The translations under genes were made by a program, and so were the position numbers. A stretch of DNA of 64,000 bases from Solicoccozyma terricola. Taxonomy: Eukaryota > Basidiomycota > Tremellomycetes > Filobasidiales > Piskurozymaceae. Each line of letters starts with the position of its first letter. The first letter of the stretch is position 1. Location of the stretch: NCBI GenBank assembly GCA_001600875.1, contig BCLD01000022.1, forward strand, positions 130,364 to 194,363. The letters run 5' to 3'. The notes under the pieces are model-generated. The model was not told the DNA's origin and searched no databases. It worked only from the letters and a program-made list of their open reading frames with translations. This document shows, one piece after another, positions 12,938-23,422 of the stretch.

Positions 12938-15900
12938 TCATTGACATTGCATACTCTCTGATAATTGTGCAGAGTCGGTGGTTACACCGTTTTGACCACC
13001 TGCCCCCGACTCCGTGCTTGCGTTTGACACTACGCAACAAGGTCAGGATATCAACGTCCTTGCACGGTGTTGAAAGCAAAAGTGACTTACCTGATGGTTC
13101 ATAGGTATTGTAACTTAAACGGTCTGCACCGGGCAAGAATGAACCAGCTTTCGTTGACTCACTTCGACGTTGGATAGGTTCAGCAGCCTCTGGTGTTCCA
13201 GCACCGGTGGAGTTGAGCAGGTCAGATAAGACAACTTGAGAGCTATGGGATTGTGCTGTCACACTCACCAGAAGCAGCAGATGATATCTCGGATATGATA
13301 CCCTCATTATCTGAGATTGGTTATAGGATCAGACAAAACAACTTGAATCGGCCCCCTGTTCCTCCGGTTGACAAATATGCAACAACGCCCTTGCACGGTG
13401 AAAGCAAAGCGACTTACCTGGTCCGACATGATGCACGGATTTTCGGAATATTACCCTCTGCCTTTCACGTTCCTTCACTGGGGAAGACATGTGGTTAGCA
13501 GAGCAATGAGCACGTGTGAATCTGGTTACAAATCACGCACTTAATATCCCGAATTCTTTGAGAGGGTCCTCTTTATTGTTCACCCTCCAGCCTGATATTT
13601 CAGATAAGCACGAGAGCCAACTTGCAATTCAATGAACCAGCTTTAGTCCCAACTCACTCAGTTGTCGGGCACGACGTCGGGTAGTCTCTTCTGCAGTCTC
13701 TGGGTTTCGAACTGTTCCAGCACCGGTGGAGTTGAGCAGGTCAGATAAGACAACTTGAGAGCTAGGGGATCGTGCTATCACACTCACGAGGAGGAGGAGG
13801 AGGAGGAGGAGGAGATAGCCCGCTGACATCCTCAGCTGAGAATGGTTATAGGGTCAGACAAAACGACTTGAATCAGCCCTACCGTTCCATCAAGTTGACG
13901 ATATGCAACACCGTCCTTGCACGGTGTTGAAAGCAAAGCAGCTTACCTGTTTTCGGGTGATAACCACCGCGAGGAGGAGGACCGGGAACAGGTATAGGCA
14001 TTTCTGAGAATAGTTCTAGGGTCACCCTAACCTTTGAGAGCTGTAGGATATCACTCACTAGGACGATCAGGAGCTACAGTATGGGGAGAATTTTGGTCAG
14101 CCAATCATCCCCCCATCCGTCCAGTTGACAACATGTAACCACGTTCTTGCACGTGACTTACCTGTTGAGCGAGATGTGTGGGACTCTTCTACTGCGCCAT
14201 GTGTCGTGGAGGTTCCCGTGGCTGAACAGGGGAAGACACGTACGTGGTTAACAGAGCTATGGGATTGAGTTGTCACACTCACTTGAACCAACAGATGACC
14301 TCTCAGATTCGATATCCACAGTATCTGAGATTGGTTATAGGGTCAGATAAAACAACTTGAATCAGGCCCCCATTCCTCCTGGTTGACAATATTGAACAAC
14401 GTCCTTGCACGGTGTTGAAAGCGAAGTGACTTACCTGCTGAGATCGTAGGTCCATAATTGCATACGGAGACGCTATCCCCTGCTGAAAAGGGGAAGGACA
14501 TGCGGTTAACAGAGCCATCGGCACGTCACGCATGAATCTAGTTTTAAATCACACACCCTCCCACCTCTTATCATTACCTGCATCCCAATGACTTGGGAGA
14601 TCGGTTGGGACAGGTACTGCTATTTCAACACGAGCAAGCACAGGGGAAGACACGTGTTAGCGGAGCACATGACAATTTGGTTAGATATCACACACCGGAA
14701 AATTCGCCCGGAGGCGGGATCCAGTCAAAGTGCTTTTCTGTAATCTCAAATTAGCACGTGAAGCCAGATGAGACATCCAGAGAGCTAGGGGATAGTGCTG
14801 TCACACTCACTCCTCTTAGGATAAGAAGCATCAGGATATAAAGCATCAGGATAAGTTTCTGCACCGGGGAAGACATGTGGTTAACGGAGCAATCACACTT
14901 ATGAATCTGGTTACAATTGACACACTCGGTTCTGCGGTTTCTAGAGTTGTTCTCGTAATCTTGCCTGTATTCTCAAATGAGCACATGATGCCCAACAGCT
15001 TTATCCCACTCACTTGGTCTACGGATGTTTTGCCTTCTTTGTGAAGCTATTCCCGGTGGAATTGAGCAGGTCAGATAAGACAACTTGACAGCTGTGGGAT
15101 CGTGCTGTCGCACTCACGACGAGGAGGAGATTCCTGGCTGACATCCTCATCATCTGAGATTGGTTCTAAGGTCAAAGGCAACAACTTGAGAGCTGCGGGA
15201 TTGTGCTGTCACTCACGATACGATCCATACTCGGATGAGAAATAACCTAGGTTTCCACCAAACAACTTGAATCAGCCCCACCGTTCCATCACGTTGACAA
15301 TATGCAACACTGTCCTTGCATGGTGTTGAAAGCAAAGTGACTTACTTGATGCGGTATATTTGCCAGGGGACTGGGCCGGGCCACTAGTGTCCTGGAGCGT
15401 CCCGTTGCTGAACAGGGGAGCAATCGACATGCCAACACATCAATCGGGTTTTCAATCACACACCGGAAGTATCTACGTACTATCTCCCCCGCGCTGTAAT
15501 CTCAAATGAGCACGTGATGCCCAACAGCTTTATCCGACTCACCAGTACGGGAGACTCGCCTTCTTTCTGGCCCTATTCATGGTGAAATTGAGCAGGTCAG
15601 ATAAGACAACTTGAGAGCTAGGGGATCGTGCTGTCGCACTCACGAGGAGAACGAGGAGGAGGAGGATATGGCTCCCCGTCATCCTCATCATCTGAGAATG
15701 GGTATATGGTCAGAGGAAACAACTCGAGAACTATGGGATTGTGCTGTCACACTCACCAGAAGCAACAGATAGTGTCTCAGATGCATCTGAGACTGGTTAT
15801 AGGGAAACAAACTTGAATCGTCCCTCCGTTCCTCCTAGTTGACAATATGTAACGTCCCACGTCCTCGCACGTGACTTACCTGTTGCTCGAGATGTGAGGG

Positions 15901-16837
15901 ACCCTGCGGAGGTTCCCCTGGCTGAACAGGGGAAGACACGTGGTTAACAGAGCTATAATCATCTGTATGCTACAACGTCCTTTCATGGTGTCGGAAAGCA
16001 AAGCGGCTTACTTGTCATTTGAACAACCACGATAGGCGACTCCCTAAGCGATGATGAGCCGGATCTGGTTGACTTACTTTGAGCTGTTTCCACACGGGCA
16101 GAAATTGAGCAGGTCAGACATAACAACTTGAGACCTACAGAATATCCTGGTCACTCACTACCTTCATTATTCCTTTTCGCAGGTGAGGACCGCCACTTCC
16201 GGACACCCGCAAAAGCTAGCTTCTTTCCTTTACGGAACAATCCTTCTCGTGGCGTTCTGCGTTCTCTTGTCCCACTTCCCAATCCGGTCTCATCGACCGT
16301 GCTTTCCGTTGCGCTTCCGTTTGTAGATCCGATCGTCTCAGTTTCCGAAGGGAAAGTTCCTTCGACTACTGCTTCAAATTCCTTTCGGTCTCTGTTCCGG
16401 TCTCTGGTGGCTTCCAGATTACTGATTGTCTCGTGGTAGCGAAGCCAATAATTAATCGTGAATTTTACGTCCTTGGTCCAACTGATCATTTTTTGCCACC
16501 TGCGTCCATGCCCGAATGATTGCTTCTCAATCGCCTCTGCCTGGGATCTGATGTCATCGCACTTATCTGGGCCTTCAGACAAAAAGCAGATTAACGTTAT
16601 CCGCCTCCTCGCAAGTCTTTTGATGTCTCCGCGCTTCTGAAAATTGCGCATGTCCCTGCTTTGTTCGGTAATTGATCGCAAATGCCATTTTAACCTCCGG
16701 TAGCCGTTAAGTTCGAGCTTCACTCTGCGCATTTTCTCGTATTGGGGGAAGTGAATAACTACAACTTCGCTGTTGATTATTTTTTGGGATTCCCTCGTTT
16801 CTGTGTTCCCTATGGAGGAGGATGACACCGACGACAT
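12938..16837 (-). CDS. Unknown protein encoded by a 28-exon micro-exon gene
   Basis: Not a recognised family. Exon 1 (16837-16159) encodes 226 residues from ATG (MSSVSSSSIG), rich in R/K/E with one short aromatic stretch and no evident signal peptide. Then come 27 small exons (upper-lower): 16083-16012, 15921-15880, 15786-15757, 15691-15644, 15572-15543, 15479-15464, 15407-15346, 15246-15217, 15153-15118, 15046-15014, 14964-14926, 14858-14811, 14737-14696, 14619-14557, 14482-14435, 14324-14283, 14221-14162, 14073-14059, 14003-13947, 13835-13788, 13711-13658, 13591-13541, 13477-13418, 13310-13269, 13189-13163, 13123-13091, 13029-12938 (TGA). Internal exons are 15 to 72 nt and all multiples of three except the 16- and 62-nt pair, which compensate each other. 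Every intron is GT-AG, mean about 74 nt, usually with a CTGAC- or CTAAC-like branch site. All introns but one are phase 1. The spliced frame is open for 632 codons. The tail is low-complexity, rich in S/T/P/E/R with a proline run. The least certain acceptor is that of the 16-nt exon, since the acceptor homologous to its repeat sister would give a stop. Confidence 0.75.
13030..16158 (-). repeat. Tandem array of repeated intron-exon modules
   Basis: Four intron types recur, mostly in the order A-B-C-D on the minus strand. A starts GTGAGTGTGACAGCACGATC and ends after CTGACCTGCTCAA (15573-15643, 15047-15117, 13712-13787, 13190-13268). B starts GTGAGT and carries ATAAAGCTG or TAAAGCTGG (15480-15542, 14965-15013, 13592-13657). 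C starts GTGTGTGAT or similar and ends with TAACCACGTGTCTTCCCC plus an AG (15408-15463, 14859-14925, 14620-14695, 14483-14556, 13478-13540). D starts GTAAGTCACTTTGCTTTCAA and ends ATAACCAATCTCAG (15787-15879, 15247-15345, 14325-14434, 13836-13946, 13311-13417). Chimeric introns occur: A start with B end at 14738-14810, A start with C end at 14222-14282, D start with C end at 15922-16011. The pattern fits repeated unequal crossing-over of a unit of roughly 500 bp. Confidence 0.85.
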
Positions 16838-18354
16838 CCTTGAATTGCTCTTGTAGTAGGAGCTGAGGGAGGTTTATTGAATGAACACTAATAGGGCACG
16901 AATATTGCTGGGCTAGTGTGGAAGAGCTCGAGGTAGCCTAATGAAATGTTATTGCAGGAGGATAGTGACGGGTGAGTTGGTGGGGACAGGTGAAAGATTC
17001 CTACTGACAGAGATCGGTTGACACTGACTGCGATGATGGTGACCAAGTGAAGAGAGTAGATCGTTCCTGATGTGAGAGAAAGCAATGACTTCAGATTGAG
17101 TTTCTGTCTTTGAGGAGTCGAGGGTTATGTTGAGTGATGTGCTGTGGGTGGCAAAAAGGGAAGGGAACAACAGCTCCCCCCTATAAAGACCCGGTATCTT
17201 ATAAGGCCAAGATAGAGTGGCAAATATATTGCAAAGGAGTGAAGTTTTGATAACGAGAACCCAAAACCCAAAACCCAAAACCCAAGGATAAGCCGGGTAA
17301 CTCCTTTCATTAGCCAAACCACAAGGGGGCCCTTCAAAGTCACAAGGGGCTTAAACATGTTCGAGTTGACATCCCAACCTCTCAAATCACTCTTTCCCTT
17401 GTTGATTCTGTAACCGTTTCAAACCAGCTGCAAACCCCCTTTCGGTACAGCATGTGGGTGTATCAAGAGAGGTCGCATGGCCCGGGTGTTGTGTCGTGGG
17501 TTTGTATGATGCTGGCGGGATACCTTGTTACCTGCGAGACGGCACATGACGGCGCCTATCACCGAACAGTCGGCACTTGTGTCTTGCCGACTATCCGCAT
17601 GTCCTACCTGAATGACACCCCTAATCGTGCCTTGACCTCGACCAGTAGAGAGATGTGATCGGATAGCCGATTTGGGAAAAAACACGACGTCGCCGGACCA
17701 TTACTATAATATAAATGGAATTCAGGCACAGGTCGATTTGTGGCAACTGGTCTTTCTGTCCTGCCCCTGCCCAACCAATCGACGGAGTGGGAGTCGTAGC
17801 ACGCACCATCCACTCTGCCAGCTCCAACATATCTGAAAGGACCGGCAGAACATCCGAGACACGATCACCCGCAGTACTTCGTCACGTGCAGTTCCGGATG
17901 AACGGTAAGCTACAGCTGGGGAGTAGTGGAGGGTTGCCTGTCGTAAACAAACAGACATACTTTGAGAGGGTGAGTCGTCAAGTTTTAATGCAGCCGAGGT
18001 GGAAGCTGACTGTCACCGGCCGGTCATTTCCTCTCAGATCCGCCGAATACACCACCTCATGACAGCTCCAACGGACTCCGAATCATCTTCTTCCTAGTTC
18101 ATGGTCTGGTCTCGGTGATATATTGATGACTCCCAGACGGTGGTAGTCGTTAGATACACCTCGGAGACATATATGAGGATCTAGGAACTTTCAAGAGCCA
18201 GGCGATATTGTAGGAAACTTGAAGTTCCCATTTGGTGATAGGCACAGAAAGCAAGTTGGGAAGGCTTACGAACTCGGTACGGTTTTGGCGCACACCGCCA
18301 TCCTTTCCACTCCTCGCTTTCAAAGTCCTCGTCCACAACAACCCAAATTTCAAA
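16838..18354. promoter_or_regulatory. Divergent intergenic region, micro-exon gene / site-2 protease
   Basis: About 1.5 kb with no supported gene. It should contain both promoters. On the minus strand a TATA-like TTTATAG lies near 17178-17184, with TTATAAGAT just upstream, roughly 340 bp before the micro-exon gene's ATG. A short direct repeat of the unit CCAAAAC occurs about three times at 17260-17283. Open stretches on both strands here have no family resemblance and no good splice continuation. Confidence 0.4.
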
Positions 18355-21024
18355 ATGGACCTCGAAGAAATCTTCCTGATCTCCACCCTCCTCCTCCTCA
18401 TCATCTTCCTCATACGTTCATCCCGGCGCAAAATCAGACGAGCAGGTAAACGTGGTACCACGAACTGGGTCAAGAATGTGCAGAAAGTGTGGCTATTGGT
18501 GGTTGGAAGTGGGAGACGCAGATCGAAGGGCAAACAACGGAGAGTTTCGTCAAGAGAGGAGAGAAGAAGGGCAAGACAGAAGAAGAGGGATCAGAAGCGG
18601 TTGACGAGGACTGCAATACCGATGGATCAAGACGTGGACAATGACGAACCAACGAATCCGATCAAGGTTCCAGGGCCATCCTTAGAAGAGATGGCGGCTC
18701 TTACATCTGAATCCAGTTTGGCTTCATTGCAATCGGATGAATCGTTGGATGACGACGAAGATAGCGAGATTTATGACTCACATGAATCGGATGAATCGGA
18801 TGATCATGAAGATGAAGAGATCGGGGTGGAGAAGTCTTGGTTTGGTATTACGATTTGGACGAGGGTGTATAATTCGATGGCGTACGATTGGGTACACGGG
18901 ATTGACAACAGGAAACTACCTTTATCAGGCGGTTACATCCTACCTTCCTCGACGCCTGGCGGAATACCTGTCCTGCCAAGAAGGATGGAGAAGAACACCT
19001 CTAGACTGGAAACAAGGAAGAGGGTTTGGAGGGGTTTGTACGATGTGGGATGGGTATGGGCAGTTATGGCGATGATCATCATTACCATCTTGGTCGCATG
19101 GAGTGCAACTACTAGTTGGATGACGATTTGGAGGACGGTCAAGAAGATTAGAAGAAGGGATTCGGCTGCACCAGTACAAGAGACGACAAGGTTGATGAAG
19201 CGATTATTCGACGAGGAAGTCCAGTCGCTATCGGGTTCTACATCTGCAACAACGTCCGCGGGCATCGCGTCAAGTTGGATGGAAAGCGATGACGTTTCCG
19301 TCGTTAAGCCATTAGTAAGTCCGCGTTGTCATCACAGTCCAGTCCGCGTTGTCATCACAGTCCCTGTGAATCCTGTTCTGACAAGCACTTGCCACAGATA
19401 CCTGGCATAACAACCCCCCTTTCTCACCTCTTTCCTCTGTTGTTCGCCCTCTTTATCTGCCAGGTTATCCACGAAACCGGACATCTCGTCGCTGCAGCCA
19501 TCGAAGGAATCAAACCGCTACGGGTTGGCGTAAGCTTTTGGTGGGGGTTGGTCAGTGCGGGTGTCGCGTTTGGTGGGGATGTGGAGAGGAGTGGAATGTG
19601 AGTTTGCTCAGCGGTCTGATCGGATCCTCCTATGCGCCGTGTACACGAGGAGTTGGAAATGGAAAACCTTCGTTGGCTTCACAGTTGAGGAGGTGTCCTC
19701 ATTACGTCGGAGCTCTGGCTTTCCTTTACTATGACATAGCTGACACTCGTACATCATTCTCAGCCGGCCACGCCTAAGAATATCGTCCTCTGGACCATTC
19801 CATAACTTCCTGACCTACCTGCTCCTGCTCTTGGTAGCAGTCACAGGCGTCTTCAATCTCCCGTACCGAGACTACACCGAGCACGGCAGAATCATCCTCT
19901 CTTTCTCGCCGGTGCGTTCTTCTGCGCTTCTTTGCCCTGTGAGGTAGGTCGTGGCTGACCGACCGGCTGCCAACAGAACACTCCCGTTCAAGATCACATG
20001 CCCAGATCAGCGATCATACAATACGTCGATGACATTTACGTTGGTGGAAAGGAGGAAATCTGGGAAGATTACATGACGAGCTCGAGAGTCGGTAAAGGCC
20101 CCGGAGAACAGAGAGGTTGGTGCGTGGATAGAAAAAGATATGAAGGTGAGTCGAGTATCCCTCACATGGCTGTAACGTTTATCTGATACCTTTCACCTAT
20201 ACTAGCCAGCACAAAATCGCCCTGTCATGTGGATGCACCAGTTGCATTCGAGGCCTATCCGTTCTCCAGCGCGCCACTGGGTCGCTCAGAGGACGACGCC
20301 GACACACACTGTCTTACCCCATATCCTCTCCTGACGACCCGCACATGGCCTTGCCCATGCAGTCAAGCGTCTCAGGTCTGCGTGCAACCTCATCCGAGTG
20401 AATCGATCACACGCATCCAATGGCTTCTACCTGGAGAAGAGGACTTGCCGGAAAGGGCAAGAAATGAGAGGAGTAGAGTGATGCTGTGGAAGGGCGATCG
20501 AAAGGAGTTTCTTGAGGGAGTCAAGACAGGACGATTCGGACCGAGAGGCGGTGCGACGGGCCACTGGCTTTTGGGGATGCTTGAGATCATGTTTGGGTGA
20601 GTTGGAGGCAGTAACAACGATTTCTCTGGGGTTTCTCAATGAAAGGGTGTTATACAGGTATATATCAACGCTGTCTCTCACACTTGCACTGCTTAACCTC
20701 CTACCACTACCGAAGCTGGATGGGGGGCATGTGCTGACCGCGCTTCTTGACTGGATATACCCTGGCACAAATGAGCCGATAGAGGACCTCGAGGACGGCG
20801 CCGGTGAACAATTTTTCGGATTTGGCGAGCACTCACTCTCTCCGCGGAGAGGACAGCTGTACGAAGGGGCACAAGAAGTATCCACCTTTACTGCGACCGT
20901 CGAGAACAAACGCCGTCGCCATCTCATCGAACGGAGCATCAGTTGGGGGTGTGGCGCAATTGTCGTCTCGGGTCTAGGAGGAATGGTGATGGGTATGGCT
21001 GTAGAGCATTTTGGGCTAAAATGA
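18355..21024 (+). CDS. STP1: Membrane-bound site-2 protease (S2P, M50 family)
   Basis: Six exons give one open frame of 744 codons: 18355-19314, 19398-19597, 19764-19911, 19977-20145, 20206-20596, 20658-21024 (TGA). The N-terminus has an anchor helix (FLISTLLLLIIFLI), a basic then a long acidic cytosolic stretch, and another helix. Exon 2 carries the zinc motif in QVIHETGHLVAAA (HExxH). Exon 3 gives RLRISSSGPFHNFLTYLLL, the S2P segment after the active site. Exon 6 has LNLLPLPKLDGGHVLTALLD, the LDG motif with the third zinc ligand. S2P cuts transcription factors inside the membrane. In Cryptococcus the S2P Stp1 releases the sterol regulator Sre1 in low oxygen, and the same role is inferred here. 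Family assignment is strong; the symbol assumes orthology. Start ATG 18355 is chosen because the upstream in-frame ATG gives a weak leader. Intron 1 contains a short tandem duplication. Confidence 0.88.
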
Positions 21025-21658
21025 TGGCCAGTGAAGCTGGCAAGACAGATTGGGGACGATTTCTTCCGCGGGGTGATTGACGACTACCCATGGTTGTGCT
21101 TTGTAGATGGGTTTGGGGAGATGTAAGGCTCATGAAATGCATATGTTTGGCTTGCCACGTGAACCGCTAGCACGCGACAATTCCATCCCATCGAAGCCTG
21201 AGCCCGAGCATACCTGAAGGTAGACCACTTTTCTGAGCTAAACACAACACTACCTGGACATCATAGAAACGTCTCAGGTGCATACAGGGAGCGGCCGGCA
21301 AGAGTCCATCACATATAGACCTCAAAACAAGCAACCTGAAAGATTCCGACGGGCTCAAGGGCTCAAGAGAAGTGTCACCAACACGACGTCCGCCCGATTT
21401 GTCCATCTTTGCAGTCACTGGTTGACTCTCGGACAGACAGGACCCCCGAAAGGAATTCATCAGTGCCTCCAAGCGTACTTGTCCCGTCCGTGGGACTGGT
21501 CCAGCTGAGATCTACCTCGTTTCTTAACGGCGTTCTGCTGTTGCATAGAGTGACACAAAGCGCAGGCTCCCAGCTGCTCCCGCTCGTCAACTCTTGTGGA
21601 CGTCTCACCGAGAACCCGTGGATATCCTTCAGAGTAGTTGAATGCCATTACAGACCGA
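21025..21658. other. Intergenic region between site-2 protease and DCAF7
   Basis: About 630 bp holding the 3' end of the protease gene and the promoter of the WD40 gene. No convincing coding sequence, RNA gene or repeat was seen. Confidence 0.55.
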
Positions 21659-23160
21659 ATGGCAGATCCAAACTCGGTGCTCTGCTATGATGCACCTTGT
21701 GAGTCGTCGGCAGCTATTCATATCCGTATCCACATTCGACTGACATCTACTCCTCTTCCCTTCTCTCAGTCCCTCTCTACGGTGTCGCTTTCTCCCACTC
21801 GCCATCCCATCCCACCCGAATCGCGTTGACCTCTTTTCTCTCGTCGTCATCTAACAAAATCCAAATCATCGAATCTCCCTCGTCCACAACCTCCAGTTCT
21901 TCTTCTACTTCATATTCCCCATTTGGCGCAGCTCCCGCAGGCGCACAAGACTTTCGCGTACTAGCAACAACATCTCACGCCTACCCAGCTACCAAAGTTG
22001 CGTTCTCGCCGGCTCCGACCACGTTGCACAAGAACGGAGAGTTGCTGGCGACGACCGGCGACGTTTTGAGGATTTGGAGTTTGGAGGAGGATGATGGAGA
22101 GGGAGAGTACGGAATGGGAGATACTGGAGGTTGGCGAGGTGGAGAGTTAGGGTGGCGGCTAGGGGAGAGGAACAAGTTGACAAATGTGAAGGTGTAATGG
22201 CATTTTGGGCATGTGTACGGAGGTGCTCATAAGTATCATAAACCCCACACAGTCCAAATCCCCGACTTCCAACCTACCACCGCTCACTTCCTTCTCTTGG
22301 AACCCACAAAATCCGACATCGATCGTGACGGCGAGTGTGGACACTACCGCCACGATATGGGATATAGAAACGGGCCAGGCGGTGACCCAACTGATAGCTC
22401 ATGATTCGGCGGTAAGTTGGGCGTTTTCAGAATGGTTGCTCTCTGACCGGCACTGACGGACGAAACGTCCTTCTTTCCTCGCATCTAGGTCAACGACATT
22501 TCATGGCTGCCGCAATCAAATGATGTCTTTGTCTCCGTCGGCGCCGACGGGTCCCTCCGCGCATTCGATCTTCGTTCCCTCGAACACTCTACCATTCTCT
22601 ATGAATCAGCGGGATCGAGACCATTGGCGAGAATATCATTTTCTCCCATTGCTCAGCATTATCTAACGACATTTGGGTTGGACGACGAGAATGCAATCGT
22701 GCTGGATATGCGGAGTCCTGGAGCTCCTGTAGCGGAGCTGCGAGGACATGGTGGGGCATTGGGAGCTGTTGGCTGGGGATTGGGAAGTCGAGCTGGTACT
22801 GGAGGTGGAGGATGGATTGCAACGTGTGGTAAGTTTGCGGTATTGTCTTTCTTTTCCAATCTGCGAGATCCGAATACTTACTCTGGGTTGCTCATTCTTT
22901 CAGGCGATGACGCTCAACTTCTTCTATACGACCTCACATCGCCGCTCCCTTTCCCGGCATCCACTTCAACACCGTCTCTCAAACCGGCCTCCAACCAACC
23001 ATCCCGCTCACCGACACCAGCTCCGACGCGAACACCGAGCATTCAACCGAGCATGGCGTGGAATGCCAGTGCTGAGATAAACAATCTTGCATGGGGAAGC
23101 GAAGGTAGTGGATTGATCGGATCAGTCAGTGGCAGGAGAGTGACTTGTCTGAGAGTCTGA
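21659..23160 (+). CDS. DCAF7/WDR68 (AN11)-type WD40 scaffold protein
   Basis: ATG at 21659 ([13 protein letters not shown]) and donor at 21699 join to [20 protein letters not shown], the conserved start of DCAF7/AN11 proteins. Later exons give [76 protein letters not shown] and [10 protein letters not shown], ending [17 protein letters not shown] and VTCLRV with TGA at 23158-23160. These track the DCAF7 repeats in order, including the hallmark RxFDLRxLEHSTIxYE. Introns lie near 21699-21769, 22192-22250, 22410-22489 and 22828-22903. A low-complexity S/P/T insert precedes the last repeat. In animals and plants the protein is a beta-propeller scaffold for DYRK/HIPK kinases and a CUL4-DDB1 substrate adaptor; in this fungus the role is inferred from family only. 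The spliced length of roughly 380-390 residues is slightly above the usual 340. Confidence 0.85.
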
Positions 23161-23422
23161 TGCGGGGAGAGGGCGCTGGAAATTGTATAGATGTGGTTGA
23201 CCATGGAGCATTCGAGGCGGTGGATTGACACGTGACCAGAGGAGAGGAGAGCAGTGGAGAGCACAGGAGAAGTGCATCAACCAACATCCTCAACATCTGG
23301 TCTGCATCGATCACCCCTTCAACAGCTGCTATATTCATCCATACCGCCTTGCCAGATGACTCCCAGGTAGCGGCTCCATATCCTCTGGCTGAGCAGCGAA
23401 CAGCCATACCCCACCCCCCGTC

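Noticed and set aside
13629..13829. Minus-strand ORF with a leucine run resembling a signal peptide
   Set aside because: It reads the CTC repeat of a micro-exon in the wrong frame and runs through a type A intron; the spliced frame reads the same repeat as prolines.
13030..16158. Regularly spaced repeats that could suggest a CRISPR array or a minisatellite
   Set aside because: Repeat length, spacing and sequence vary, the organism is eukaryotic, and the repeats begin and end exactly at splice signals flanking in-frame exons.
17255..17286. Repeated CCAAAAC as a possible internal telomere-like sequence
   Set aside because: Only about three units, and the unit does not match the TTAGGGG-type repeat of this fungal group.
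17715..18062. Open frame of 115 codons on the plus strand
   Set aside because: No family resemblance, no splice continuation, located in a divergent promoter region.
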